This document shows positions 23,290-36,378 of a stretch of 64,000 nt of DNA, in pieces. A program made the position numbers and the translations under genes. The number at the start of each line of letters is the position of its first letter. The stretch's first letter is position 1. Source of the DNA: Homalodisca vitripennis (Eukaryota > Arthropoda > Insecta > Hemiptera > Cicadellidae). The stretch covers positions 193,214,001-193,278,000 of the forward strand of contig NC_060207.1 in assembly GCF_021130785.1 (NCBI RefSeq), given 5' to 3'. Under the pieces are notes generated by a model. That model saw nothing but the letters and a program-made list of their open reading frames with translations. It had not been told where the DNA came from and did no database searches.

Positions 23290-23905
23290 TGTCACCAAAT
23301 TATATGGTTGGATTTGCATCATCGTACAATTTATTCTTATCTATGTATAAATGAAATTCCATGCCAAATAGGAATATGCTGCTGACATGTTTCTCGAAAT
23401 ATCTTACCACATGATACATTCACATTTTTGTTCATTATATTACGTTTTATAGTAATGTAAAATAATAAAAGTTTCGGCGATCTAAGGAGGGTACTAAAAC
23501 GCAAAACTGCTCTGAAATCGAATAATGTCACTAACTTCAAACCTCGACTTCTCACTGTTTTACTATTTTCTCTTTAATGCATGTAAATAAACATGTTGAA
23601 ATCTCATATTCATCTATTCATTTAGTTTAAAAAAGGATTTATTCTGCTATTTTCTCGTTGCCAACATGGCTACCCATAATACCAATGTACAAATATTTGC
23701 TAATGCTCAGCCAAATCCCATTGAATAACAGGCACCATCATCAAAATCAGTGCTGCTAATATATAAATGAACCTTTATGCAAAACTTCAAGTCTTTAGGT
23801 CAGTTCGTTTTCGAAATGGATAGACAGACAGACAGTCAAACATGCAAACATGCAGCAATTAAAATTTTCCAGCCCCACGAATAATAGGCTACGCTAAATC
23901 TCAGC
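23290..23905 (-). repeat. Dispersed repeat family F, longer copy
   Basis: Two blocks, 23300-23470 and 23640-23905, match 59140-59320 and 59395-59710 in the same order and orientation, so the family is at least about 0.6 kb long. Landmarks are ATGGTTGGAT, the CCACATGATxCATT block, GTTGCCAACATGGCTACCCATAAT and the GACAGACAGACAG tract. This also shows that the sequence in the large palindrome arms is not unique to them. Confidence 0.65.
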
Positions 23906-23946
23906 CAACAATGTATGTGTAACATCGTAACGAACATGAAACATGA

Positions 23947-24060
23947 GTGTGTCGGATAGGCTTTTATGAAACCAGCAGAAACTGCTAAAAGGCTTTGCGA
24001 AAGGAGAGTTGAATTAAAGAGCCTGTTTGTGGCTGCCTCACTCCCATAAAAGTAAACAAT
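23947..24060 (+). repeat. Dispersed repeat family E, copy 2
   Basis: Matches the reverse complement of 14465-14606, directly after the family F copy. Confidence 0.6.
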
Positions 24061-27000
24061 TCAGTCTCCCGTCTGCATAATTCAAAACTCAAAGTATATA
24101 GATGTTTATATAACGATGTAAGACAATGTTAATGATGTATGTGATGTCCTGTATAATCCATCTGAGCTGATTTATTAAAACGCTTGGACTTGATTTCAGT
24201 GATGAAAAAATTAAGAAATCGACATTGCAATTTGAAAGTATTAAATAATACTACGTATGCAAAGTTATGAGTAGTTTCTTTGTTATTTACAGATCACACA
24301 CGGGAGTGGTTCAATAAATGCTATTGAAAAATTCTACTCAATTTGAGAAAGGTAAACTAAAACAGAGAAAAACTTACAAACCCCAATACTTTAGCTGGGA
24401 TGGCAGTATCTTTATATAAAATTCCTTTAACAGAGAAGAAATAAACTCTCTAAAAGTTTTATAAATAATTAACTTTCTTGTAAAGGGAGGAAGCTACTTG
24501 TATTACAACTTTTTCTTTTGAAATCATTGATGGGTGCTGTTACGAATTACTTAAAAATGTTTACATTGAAAGCTTCTTTACTGTCGATTATTCAAAATTA
24601 TCTGCTTCCCTGCAAACAACAACTACAATTTATTCATATAAAAATATTTTTAAATAATTCAAGATTATTTATTGCCTGCCGTTACTCTGAAGCTTAATTT
24701 TTTGTATACATTCTATCTTTGAAAAATTTTAAGATAAAATGTTTTCCATAAAATATGTTTGCACAAAATTATACAACTAATTTAAAACTACAAGACAGAC
24801 AACGCTAAAATCGGATCAGGGTTGAGAAAAGTTGGAAAAACATAAAATCGACAACTGTTATATCTATCTTATCTTTATTTAGATATAACGTGTGAAGTGA
24901 TATAACCCCACTCTTAATGACAGACAAGAGCCATCTAATATAATTTTGTGAAAATAAAAATATTATTTCAATACAAAGACACGAGCCACTAAAAAACAAA
25001 TATAACCTAGAAGTTCAAATTTTCACTCTAAGGATGTCCAGGAGCAATTTATTTAGATGTCTCCGTCCCTGCACAGATTCTATACCCGTTATTGTGGACA
25101 TGTACCATTTGTCCGAAATATGGACCATCTACAGCTTTTGGCACACATAAAAAAATTTCCGGACAAAATAATAGACCAGCTATAAATTTATTTATAGCAC
25201 TTTAGCCCACTACTTTAAATATTTTTGCAGTGTGCTTAGCGATAAATAAGCATTTTTTGTAAGGATTAAAATCCTGCATTCAATTTTCTGCACGTTTTGA
25301 GGTTATGTTGTGGTTCCAAGGAGTCCACTGTCGGCTCCTTTTACCGGTGGCGAGTGATGTTAGACATGATCATGAGTCTGGCGTACGGTTAACCCAGCCA
25401 GCATAAATAGCCATATCTCTCTATCAAAAGTACTTTTTAATTACTTACTGATGAAATCCTATTTTAATCTTTTCAGCAGTAACGATTAAACGTTACTACA
25501 TTTATATTTTTTACAACTATTTGGTGTAAAACACAAATGACGCTCTCCTATGGTGCGTCATTTATTATGTGGGATTAGTGAAACTCCAGATTTAGTTTTC
25601 TAATAAAGTTTAAAACTAAATTGTTGTAAACTATGATGTGTGTGTGGTGTGTCTGCGTGAATGCTCTATCTTCAAATAGCACACATAAGTTATTGAGCCA
25701 ACTCATCTTTGAGGTGTATTTTTAGCTGTTAGTTAATCCACAGCAACGATTGGTTTTCGGTGTCCGCAGGATTATTCCATTTAAAAGTTGTGTACTGACA
25801 TCATCTTAAAATATTGTATTACACAGTCCGCCGACTGTTTATCGCTTCATCCAGCTTTATGTTGCGGAATAGCGCAGATTGGAGTTTCATTTTGTTTGTC
25901 CTCACACATTTGGCTCTTAAGAAAGATATAATTTTATTTTTGAGAACGAGAGTTGTGACATTGATTTATGACACCGAAGGTTTTCTAATACGTCTACCAA
26001 CGACTAGGGAATGTTTACAATAATGTACAGCTAATGCAAGGGATCATGTTTAATTAACGTGATCAATAATTGTAAGCCTGTATAAGTGAACTATTGTGGA
26101 CATTTTTTATTTGAGAGTTAGTTACTAAACATCAAGAAAGAAATAAAACATAGTAAAATTGAATTACAGTTCAAGGTTATTTTACTTTACTTGTTAATAC
26201 AGTTTTAATAAAAAAAAATATACATTTTGTGTGTGATATATTATTGTTTCTCAGCTGTTTGTGCTTTGTCTTACTTCGTACAAGCAATATCACTAATTTG
26301 TATTTTATCACTAAAGTTGTTTTAAAAACCAAGAAATTAATTGAAAAAGGGATTCCTGACTAAAACATCATTTCTTCCGGTGTATTGGAAATAATAATAG
26401 GCTGTATTATACCTTTAATTCTTAACTAAGATTCTATTTAACTTTTCTAATTTAAATAATGCTTGTTAAAATGTATAAACTATTCATATTAACAGTTCCT
26501 AGAAAAATCTTGCAACTTAATTTGTTAATAGCGGCAATGAAAAGTTCATATAATTATAATTGTATTTACAAGAGTGGAAAATACATTTCATTATAATTAA
26601 GCAAATTACAAATGAACGGTAGTGTAACTAAAATGGTAAATAACTTAATCTAATTTTAAAGAATATTGTAATACTCACATCAAAGACATAAATGCCGCAA
26701 CATTTACATGAATGGAAAACAAGCTTTTCCTAAAACAAATGTGTTGTGCAATTAGTTTCAATTTAAGTAATTTTACATAACGCGACCGTAATAAAATATA
26801 ACAATTTTGCTGGTTTTCATATTACAGGAGAAGCTTTAATAATGATTGCGAAACACATTTTGGAACTCATTTCGAAACTTAAATCTGTAGTATTTCCTCT
26901 CTTTACCTCAGTTTCGTTTTCGAATTCTGGATGAAAGTTGGATGAAAATTTAATTCTTTAATTCGCCTATTACCCGGGGGATAGAAAAATTCATTTCTGT

Positions 27001-27556
27001 CCGCCTGTTGTTTTTTTCTTTTCTATACGATTGTATTTCTATCTATCTGTCCACAGGACAGAGAGAGATGAAATAACCTATATAAATCTGAAATGTTGCG
27101 CGAAACCTGTTACACGAAATTTAGTGTAGCGTACCTTTACGTTTTAAGTATAATACTAAGAGCTTTGTAGCTATTGCAATATAGTACACTCATTATAAGG
27201 TTATGAAAGTTTGCATAGAGGTTCATGTTACGTTATAGGTACTCAAAAAGAAATTGTTTGCTCTTTTAATGACACCGGTCTACATTACATCTTATACAAC
27301 ATAAACTATAAAACCACCAAGTTGTGCAACAAAGTAAAATAACTTTGGTCCCAAAGGATGATCTGGTGCAGTTCACAATGAACTATATGATTTGCTATCT
27401 TCCATGCGACAGAAAACTGACCCACTTCCCTATTATTACAATGCATGATGAAAACCGAATGACAACAATAGCTGGACTAACTGTTGAGAAATCAAAGAGG
27501 CAGCTAAACCTCTCGTGATAAAAAAGTTCAGTTATGGAAATGTATTCATTTTAGGT
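24061..27556. other. Anonymous AT-rich stretch
   Basis: No gene recognised in about 3.5 kb. A region at 26965-27120 carries a trace of a family-F-like repeat (CTATCTATCTGTCC and nearby). Short frames at 25814-26023 and 27324-27518 are unremarkable. Confidence 0.35.
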
Positions 27557-27784
27557 TTACTGACAAGTTGGCTCACGTTTAGCCTCATTATTTAAATAAT
27601 TAAACGTTCTCCTTTTCATTTTCTCGCGTTTTTTTATAATTCTAATTTTAGAATTCTTTTTTGAAGTAACTACTTCTTTTGGCGGGCTTTCGATGTATGT
27701 TTTACAAGGGAAAAAAACTTTCGATTCACGTAAGGTCACGCTTGTTCGCTCTGCATCCGCTAGGGACGGGACTATCGCGGCCAT
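27557..27784 (-). other. Candidate small ORF of 75 codons, unrecognised
   Basis: It starts at an ATG in good context (TCAAAATGGCC) directly downstream of two in-frame TAG stops and ends at 27557. The N-terminal half has mixed composition (MAAIVPSLADAERTSV...), then FFPCKTYIESPPKEVVTS, then a strongly basic part (KKNSKIRIIKKREKMKRR). The patch is GC-richer than its surroundings. The FPCK-YI-PPKE-VTS motif occurs again in the same frame further upstream at 27840-27895. It could be a first exon, a small gene or a repeat-borne fragment; I do not recognise it. Confidence 0.3.
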
Positions 27785-27900
27785 TTTGACATCAGGGCGT
27801 GTCTCCTATAGAGGCTATAAAGGCTTTCTGTCGCGATTTGGTGAAGTGACTATTTCTTTCGGCGGACCGTGGATGTATTTTTTGCATGGAAAAATCTTTT
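27662..27900 (-). repeat. Two diverged copies of a roughly 60-bp unit, 178 bp apart
   Basis: 27662-27720 and 27840-27900 share TGAAGTxACTAxTTCTTT and GATGTAT. On the minus strand both read FPCK(T/K)YI(E/H)(S/G)PPKE(V/I)VTS. Of the codon differences I count five that are silent third-position changes and four codons that change the residue, which hints at past coding. Confidence 0.5.
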
Positions 27901-27939
27901 GTTTTGTTTATGTTTGCTACCTAATTTCTAAATAGAATG

Positions 27940-28925
27940 ACAGCTTTGCTGGAACGTAAAATACCGTTTTATAAACATTTGATCTAAACCACCAATAGGT
28001 GGCGTTAATGAAATATCTGTTAGGAGAGATTAAAAGGGAAATATAAACCACAATAACATGCAACATTATACGGAAAATAACGAAACGTGTCTCTAAGCAG
28101 TGTTTTACTATGATTTGTTTTTAAATGTTAGATCAGTATTCTGATATAATTATTGTAATTAATGTCGGAAATATCACACCGTCTGGATCTATGCCTACTT
28201 CTAATGACTTTCCTTGGTTATGGATTTTTCAGGTTAGGTTAATTTACTTAGCTCCAACTTAAAAGTTGTCTAAATCTAATACTCTGCTATTAGTACTCTG
28301 CTCATAAAATTCAATTTATACTCTGCTATTAGTGGCTATGTTGACTTTAAAACTCTAGGATACTTCAAACGTCCAACAATAATTGCAAAAATAGTAAAAT
28401 ATATGATAAAATACTGGTTTGAATACATCTGCAAACTACTTATTTATTTATTATTAATTCCAATGTAAAATTGATTAACTTTCTGCATAATTTAATAGCT
28501 GCATTTAAAGCTCATCGCATTCTTAATTGAATTTCAGCACGGTTAATATTAATTCCTACACCAGTTTACTACTATTTTCGTACTGATGAGATTTAAAAAA
28601 TGGATTAAAAATAAATTTCTTAGATATTTTCTAGCTCACAAAGTCGTAATCCTGTAATTTAATCCTGGAAGAAATTATTTCTTCTTTTGATTATAACTAT
28701 AACCTCAAATCAATTACATTGGACCTCATCTTACATTCATTAAAAAATAATTTATGCAAAAAAAGATGTTTCATGCAAAACTTCAAGTCTATCGCTCATT
28801 TCAATCCTGAGAAGTCCATCGGACAAACAGAGAGCTCCACTGTCGGGCAGAAAAGAAATTTCAACATCCCTCTGGCAGATAAAAGAGAAATTGAACCAGA
28901 CTACTGAGAGATAAGCTTTACTGGT
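27940..28925. other. Anonymous stretch
   Basis: No gene. At 28770-28850 there are weak family-F-like words (CAAAACTTCAAGTCTATCG). Confidence 0.4.
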
Positions 28926-28929
28926 GCTT

Positions 28930-29070
28930 AGCGAAATGTAATGGATGGACACGCATCATCATAGAACAAATTTTTTACGGAAAAAACAAACTTTCATGCA
29001 AAATTTAAAGTTTTTTATTGTAATTTTTCTTAAAATAACTTGCCACTTGATACATTCACATTTTACAACA
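28930..29070 (-). repeat. Dispersed repeat family F, partial copy
   Basis: ATGGATGGACACGCATCATCATAGAAC, TTTCATGCAAAATTTAAAG and CACTTGATACATTCACATTTT follow the order seen at 23300-23430 and 59150-59280. Confidence 0.5.
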
Positions 29071-29094
29071 TTACAGTACAACAGTTACAGCTTG

Positions 29095-29400
29095 AAATAG
29101 TAAGGTACCACTGAGGAATAAACAAGATTAGCTAACGAGGCGAGGGAGATCCTCAGGGGAGGGTGTGACGACAGATTGCCTCAGGGTGTAATACAAAGTG
29201 ACAGACAGTATATTACATTAACCCGCTATGTATTGTACAAGAGATCGTTTATCTGATAACTTCTCATTTTATTGTTTTCGCGAACGCTCTTATGGTATCT
29301 CATCCCTGCCATATTGCAGTGGTTAACACTGTGGAATATTCTCCTGCATTTCATATTTTAATTGTTAAAATAAACACAGTTTACTCTTTAAACAGTGCAC
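29095..29400 (+). repeat. Dispersed repeat family D, copy 2
   Basis: Matches the reverse complement of 6950-7240 in block order, including GACGACAGATTGCCTCAGGG and CTGTGGAATATTCTCC. Confidence 0.65.
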
Positions 29401-30320
29401 TTTGCCATTAAAACTCCACTAAATCGACTGTTATTATTTTAGACGCTTATTTCTGTTCCCATATCGGATTAAGTAGTAGCTGTTAGTAGTAGCTGTTACT
29501 TTTTTCAAACATATATACAAATTAAGGAGTAATTAAGTTTAAGCTTATTTCAGTTTACATTTTTTAATTATTTAATATCTCTCCACGTTGTGTTTTCGTT
29601 TTTGCAAAGTCTTAAAACTAATTTTAAGACTTTACCTTAAGAACGTCCACATTTTATACTATACATGACTTCAATGATAATTGTAGGTTACAACACCTAA
29701 ATAAGATCATTTTACTATTAAAATCCTTTTGAAATTAAAAATAACTACCCAATAGAAATATTTGCACAGTATGAATAATACTAATTGGCTTTCTTCAGGA
29801 GAGAATATGTTTCAATTGTTCATTTCATTATTCATTATGATTGATTCTCTGTTCTATGATTAGTAGAATTAATATTCTATCGATATTCTCATCATCACTA
29901 TTCTCTGTTTTATGATTAATAAACATTTGCTATACATTTAGTTCCAAAGTTTATTATTTGTTATTCTTCCATCGTAAATAACAAACTTTAAAGCAAGAGT
30001 TTATTACTTATTGTATATTAATTTATATTTTTATAATTCTTAAGGTGCTTTCTATTTGAATATAATTAAAAAATTTGAACTACATATACGCAGTACGTAA
30101 TATTAGGTTTATTTACAATGGTGAACATACGAATCTTAAATTAACTATTTCAGGCACTAACATTTTATTTATATATATAATACAATTTTCTTTCAAAGAG
30201 GCCAGAATAATATTAATATACTTTATTGAATTTGAATATACTATCGATTTAGCACAAAATACTTTAAATTACATAGCTATCTGGGAACACTTGATTCAAA
30301 GCAAATTTTGACATCAATTC
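29401..30320. other. Anonymous AT-rich stretch
   Basis: No gene. A 78-codon frame at 30075-30311 is of low complexity. Confidence 0.4.
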
Positions 30321-30566
30321 TTAGCTCTAATTCACCTTCCGCTCAGTGCACTGTCTGAAATCTGACACTGTCACAGTCTTGACTCCTGAAATCTTAAACC
30401 CACGTTTGCGCCCGCCTGAAGACAACCAAAAAAAGTCGTTTAACATCAGAGACGCGTAGACTACAAATAGAAATCTTGTTATCCAGTATACATCCAATGT
30501 AAACTAGATGAAAAGCTGTTCTCATTGCATTGCACAAGGACTGAGTGGAAGGTGAAATGGAGCTAA
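30321..30566. mobile_element. 246-bp MITE-like element with about 28-bp inverted ends
   Basis: The left end TTAGCTCTAATTCACCTTCC continues GCTCAGT; the right end, reverse complemented, reads TTAGCTCCATTTCACCTTCC and continues ACTCAGT. The left 100 bp occur again, inverted, at 49555-49660, so it belongs to a dispersed family (G). There is no coding capacity. The element class is unknown because I could not identify a target duplication. Confidence 0.65.
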
Positions 30567-31194
30567 ACTACAGGTATTCTCAAAAAATAAGTTACCAGTT
30601 GTTTTATTGAATAAAGTGAAAATATTACTATTCAAATTCTATACAAAAAAATAATTAACATTACTTATAAAATGCGTTGTTTTCAAATGCTATAAGAACT
30701 GTTAATTTGATTATATCTTACTGTAGCAGACAATGAGCTGTTGGCATCCTGTAATGTTAATTATGTTAATGAAGATCACAACATAAGCGCTGATTAATTC
30801 AGGTCAAGTGCGCTATACAGTTAGGGACCCTTGTACTTAGGTAATCAGGATTATTAGGTCCTTGTGTATGTGTGACAATATATAGTAATTTGTGTTAAAA
30901 TTATGTAAAATAAGAAATAATTCTTGGGCACTTTAGAACGCACAATGTTAAATATTACATCTTAATTTTAAGTATTTAGTAATGAAAAGCAAGATCTTAT
31001 TTTATTTAATGCAAGTAAATAAATTTTAACTCGAGTAAGTTGAATTATTTTCAGATAAAAGAAAAATATTAATTTTAAACTTTATATTTCAAATATTCAA
31101 ATCGAATTTCTTTATTGGTTTTACTTTTGTGTTTAGCAATATTAATAAAAATGCATTGCAACTCTTTTTGCCGAATTTTTATAATTGTGTTATA
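30567..31194. other. Anonymous AT-rich stretch
   Basis: Nothing recognised. Confidence 0.45.
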
Positions 31195-31430
31195 GGTCAT
31201 AACGAAAAGTTGTTTTAGGATTGAATGGAAAGTCATTTACTTTTCACATAGAAATTCAGCGAACCAGATTGCCTGCGTTTGTTCTGATAAGGACAGGTTG
31301 CTTCTTTGTCTGTTTTTTTTTTTTTTTTTTATTCAATGAAATAATCTATTCAGATATTTTAGTTATATTGCTTGTGCAAAATATAAACGTGGGCGTAGGT
31401 CAATCAGTAATAAGCTTAAGATGAATGAGG
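31195..31430 (+). repeat. Dispersed repeat family C, copy 2
   Basis: Matches the reverse complement of 2615-2830. It has a poly(T) run of about 18 bases at 31313-31330 that the other copy lacks. Confidence 0.6.
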
Positions 31431-34019
31431 TGTTTAGGAAATATAAGTAAAATTCTTTATTACCACCGATATTTGTTTCCGTTTCACAACGCGTCCAAAT
31501 CTGGTTAACCAATTAAGTTCTTGAACCATTTCGACTGCAAAAGCTTCAAGCTAAAACGGCTAATAAAAATAGACTTCTTTCACAGGTGAATTGGAGGGAT
31601 GAGATTAAACGTGGTTGAAACAAGACGACTATAGCTTCATCAATCAACGACCAACTTTACAAAACAGTGAGCAACACAAAGTACTTTCTTTGTAAAGGCT
31701 TTTCACTTTTTGGCATTTTACCCATATCTTCTTTATTCTAATTATTTATTATTTTAATGGTTTCCTATAATATCCTTGGATAGTTCTTGGAAGTAATTTT
31801 TTTTTAATACTACTTCATCTTAGGCTTCTTAATTCTGTTCCATTATGGCGGATTTTTTCGTATCCCGACATTGCTTATGAATAATATGTTCACCAACTCG
31901 TGAATATATCAAGTAAAAATTGCATTATTTACATTTTATAATAAACTTTATTACTTTTGTAGATATTAGATAACAATTATAGTTCTCATAATATGCAATT
32001 TTTATGGTGGTAATTTTCAAATATATTCAGCTGCTAATTGTATGGCGAATTTGAATACTACTTCTTACTTCACACACATTAAATATCATTGTAGTATCAA
32101 AATGTGTATTTTGATTTCAACTGTCTTATTTATTAGATCATTTTGTTAAATAAAATAATATTTTTAGGGTGCAGTTTATGAACAATTTTAAATACAAAAC
32201 TGTTTCCATAATTCATTATAAGTTAATATTTAAGTTTTTTTTTATTCTTTAAGTTTAAGCATTTTTCAAATTGTTAAAACTCAATTGAAAGCACTTTTCC
32301 AAATGTTTTCTTAAACAACTCCTCAATAATAAACCTGGTTAAAAATTTGTTACCTTCTCGTGTTATAGTAAGAGTAACACAACTATTGATTTAAAAGTTC
32401 TTTTATGTACGTTTTGGTATACCCTGTAAATGGGGTTTAACACTCTCACTGCATCTCTATCCTGAATGATGATGAGTATTATAATAAGACTAGGTTGCTT
32501 GCCGCAGTGAACGTGTTAAAATAATTATTTTTTATTTTCACCAGCATGTTCACTTAACATTGTTCAGTGTAACGGTATTTTTAAAATTGTTGTACCATAC
32601 AATCCAATTTTACGTTTTAAAGTTTCTCAAAACTACCATCGCCTTCTGAACTAGGCAATTTTAGGGTATTTTTCTAAGTTTAAAATCATTATACTAAGTT
32701 CCCTGGGGTAATATTATGGGGAATAGAGAATGAAATTATTGTACTTACTTGTTAAGATCATATACCGCACAGGTGGTCTCACTCATACTGTATAGTCTGT
32801 TTGAGCAGATATGTTTTATTGTCAGTTTCTGTTTAATAACAAAACTAAAAACCGCTCTCTATAGCAAAGCTGAAATTTTCAATAATTTAATTTGATTTCA
32901 ATTTCAATATTCACACATTTCGATTCTGTGTGAACTGAAAATAGATGATTTTTATGATACCTACAGCATCCACCTAAACACTGAGAATTCATTTATTGTT
33001 CAGCGCATTTTTCAGCAGTATTACACCGTGTGATTTTATATTTATTAACCATCTAAAAAACTGTATCATTTCTCTAGGGTAAATAAATAAATACTGTGGA
33101 ACTCCTACAATAACACATAATCCTGCCAAATATGTGTTCGAAACCGTTTTATAATCAATAATAGCGTGTAAAGGGCCAAGTACAGAAAATAAATTGAATA
33201 CCCGAGTATCTATATATTTTACCATATCCTCTTTTTTATTTTGTCTAAAAACTCACTTTGCTGAAATAAGATCATTTTTCCTTTCTACCTTACATATTAT
33301 AAACTAATATGTGGTCAATAGAATGTTGATAACTCAATTATATACATTTTCCACCTAGTAAAGTTACGGTAATGAAGTTTATCATTCCAATCATTGCTGT
33401 ATTGTTGTAGCTGCCGTAAAGTTTGTAAACCTCAGAGTTTGAGGTCTGATAGAGCGCGGGTTAGTTTGTGGTCGGTCAGTTTGTTGCCAACTCTATTGTG
33501 TTCACTATATTACTTTATATGTACCTATGCTACGTTTCAGGTTCAAAATTTCCAAATAGACTGTAAATCTCGTAAAATAAGTGGATGGAATATTGCATTA
33601 TCAGAAATCTAGTTTCAATGTATTTATTGAATTTGAAAAATCCAGTAGAAAGGCAATTATTTTTATTTTTCCATAAAAGCTATTTAAACTTGTTTCCATG
33701 AATTGAGGTTTTACGAATGATGTTCTAACAGCACATGTGCATAAGAAAAATGTATGCATAATGTGTAAAAACATGTTTTTTTTAACATTGTTCTTATGGG
33801 GCTATATACAAGATGGCTGCCAGTACTTGAATATACAACAGAGTTATACACAAAAGCTAGATTGTGTCCTTATACAATTCAAATTGGCTCTCGGCATCCG
33901 GATTATACGATAGTGAGTGGAACTGTAATTATTCCATTAGAGAAAAACTATAAAGAACCCGTGTTGTGGCACTCGCTGAATTTGTCTGTAATAAATATTT
34001 AGTGCCTTAGTTTAAAGAT
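31431..34019. other. Anonymous AT-rich stretch
   Basis: No gene recognised. Short frames at 32989-33225, 33394-33612 and 33796-34002 show no domains. Confidence 0.4.
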
Positions 34020-34650
34020 GTGCACCGTAAAAGGAAGTGGAGGGATGACGGGGAGTATGAGACGCTGAGTATATACTCTGCCTTTACAGTTGAGTACTCT
34101 CAAAGAGGTAATGTTAACATACTGCTCCTATCTCTCAGACACATTTCACTATTATACATTACACACGCTTACCTCCACACACCTCTTCACTGGTATGTTT
34201 TTGGAATCCCAAGCAAGGACTACTAATATTCCATTTGAACTAATGTAAAAATATTTTTTTACATTAAATTTCAATGAACTTGGAGACAAGATCTTCAAAC
34301 GTCTGTTTAAAGAGATATACAATAAATATTTGTACAGTGAAATAAAGTATATTTTATACACTGATACTTCAAAATAGTGTAAGATCAAAGCTCCCGTTAG
34401 ACAATTAGAGAAATCGGCTAAATTTTAAGTATTTATCATAAAATTAAATACAGTTTTTGTTGGCTGCAACGGAAACCAATATATGGTCTACAGTAAGCAA
34501 AAATTGGATGTCGGAACGTAGTTTTTACGTGTCAAACCACAAACGTTGCAATGCAATTGTAATCCCATATTGAAAACAGATCCGTTGATTTTGATAAAAC
34601 CTGATATTCAAATAATTGGACATTACTAGAATTACATTAAACGATTTCTA
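34020..34650 (+). repeat. Dispersed repeat family B, copy 2
   Basis: Follows the reverse complement of 470-1085 in order: GGGGAGTATGAGACGCTGAGTATA, CTTTACAGTTGAGT, TCTCTCAGACACATTTCACTAT, CACACGCTTACCTCCACACACC, then GTGTCAAACCACAAACG and AAACAGATCCG. Confidence 0.65.
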
Positions 34651-36030
34651 ATACAGTTATTCTTTGTGGGTATACATGCATTATGATTCTATTAGGATTA
34701 CATCCATATTGTAAAAGTTATAAAATACATAATAAGATATCTTAATACTACACTATTTTTAGTCCCATCCAATTCGTAAAGATAGATTGTTTTTGAGACT
34801 TGATTTAACTTATAAACTACATAACCGTAATGTGTGTGAGTGTGTGTATCGGACAGGTTGGTTGAATACTCTATACGGCGAATATTTAACACAATTCATT
34901 AAATTAAACGTGAAACTTGGTTGGAAATATTTTCAGTTTTTGGAATTTGTTTTAATCTGATTGTTAAGGTAAGTGCACTGAGTTTGTTGTCACTGAAGGA
35001 TCTCTTACTACCACCATACGCGTAATCAACAATCACAAGGGTTGAAATGCAGTGTAATTTGAATTACTTAACCCAATTGTCCCTTAATGTGAACTGAGAG
35101 GTGGTAACCGCTAGATTTCAAAACTAATACTATATATGAGCAGACAATATTTTTTTCACGATCCTTCAGGTTTTATCGAGTTCAAATTAATTATTTGCAA
35201 AATTTTATTTTTAATTAGGTGCTGTATCATAAAAAAACAAATAAATTTCCAAATAAAAGGCTAAACAGTTGTAGCAAAATAAAAGAGAAGGTTACACTCT
35301 AACATAGAAAGAACTCATAGCAACAAATGAAACACATCATGAAAGTTATATTTGTTTTATAGCCAATCTCATTATCATGGTGGCGCCTATTGCTGCCTTT
35401 ACAGCGGCCCAGTGTAGTAGGAAGCACGAACAGTGGGAGGGGGTGGGGTATATACCCCGCTCTAGTAACGATATGCACAGTACTCAACCTAAATAAACAG
35501 CCTTGGTCCTTGCATCCGCTGCCTTATTAGCACTATTCAACTAGGATTACATCTCCACCTTAATACATAGAGACAACAGTTTTGTCTCTTTTGTAACCTC
35601 TCTGACATAAACGTGAATGTCTGAATTCTGACTAGATATTATGGAGTTAGTAATTCAATAAATAATTCAAATCATCGTGACACTGTTGGAAGTTGCAGGA
35701 CTAATATTGAATGACAGTTTAGTGACAAAACGTTTACATTAATAATGGATTAGACAATTGCGCAGTAAACCTTTCCTTAGAGCAGCCTTTAAATTGATAA
35801 TAATTATTACATGTATTACATGTTCCTGTATATATTGTAAATGATGGAAATAAACACATTCATTCATTCAAAAGTTTTGAATGCTCTGAGGTAAAGTTTA
35901 TGTAGCGAATACACAAATACAACGTGTATCGAGGGATCCGACAGAACGTAACGAAAGAGGCAGCGCACACACGGACAGACGGACACATTGCCCTTTTAGT
36001 TTTGTACAATAAAATCAATAGAGCTCTTCT
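34651..36030. other. Anonymous stretch
   Basis: No gene accepted. 35370-35470 is a short GC-rich patch with TATA inside a small palindrome (GGGGTATATACCCCG); it could be promoter-like but has no supported transcript. Confidence 0.35.
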
Positions 36031-36378
36031 TTGGACCAAGAGGAACCTATGTACCAAGTTTCAAGTCTCTATGACCTCTCTATCAAGAATTAACCGCTCT
36101 TAAAGGTAGACAGACAGACATGCAGGTGAACTGTCCTTTGACCCTCTGTCAGTCGTTGGACCAAGATGAACCTGTGTGTAAGTTTCATGTCTCTAGGATT
36201 TTTCTATCAAAGATTAATTATTGTACAAACGAGCAGATTAGAGGCAGATGGACAGCCTTTTGAGTGTTTGACCTTCTTCATTGGCGTTCTTCATTGGGAA
36301 AATATGAACCCTTACACCAAGTTTCAAGTCTCTCGTATCTTTCTACCAAGAGTTATCGCACAGACGGACGGAAAACGA
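36031..36378 (+). repeat. Diverged three-unit minisatellite
   Basis: Three units begin near 36031, 36156 and 36293 (spacing about 125 and 137 bp). The common word order is TTGGACCAAGATGAACC, ACCAAGTTTCAAGTCTCT, TTTCTATCAAGAGTTA and an ACAGACGGACxGA tract. Such arrays are common inside arthropod transposon relics. No coding frame spans it. Confidence 0.75.
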
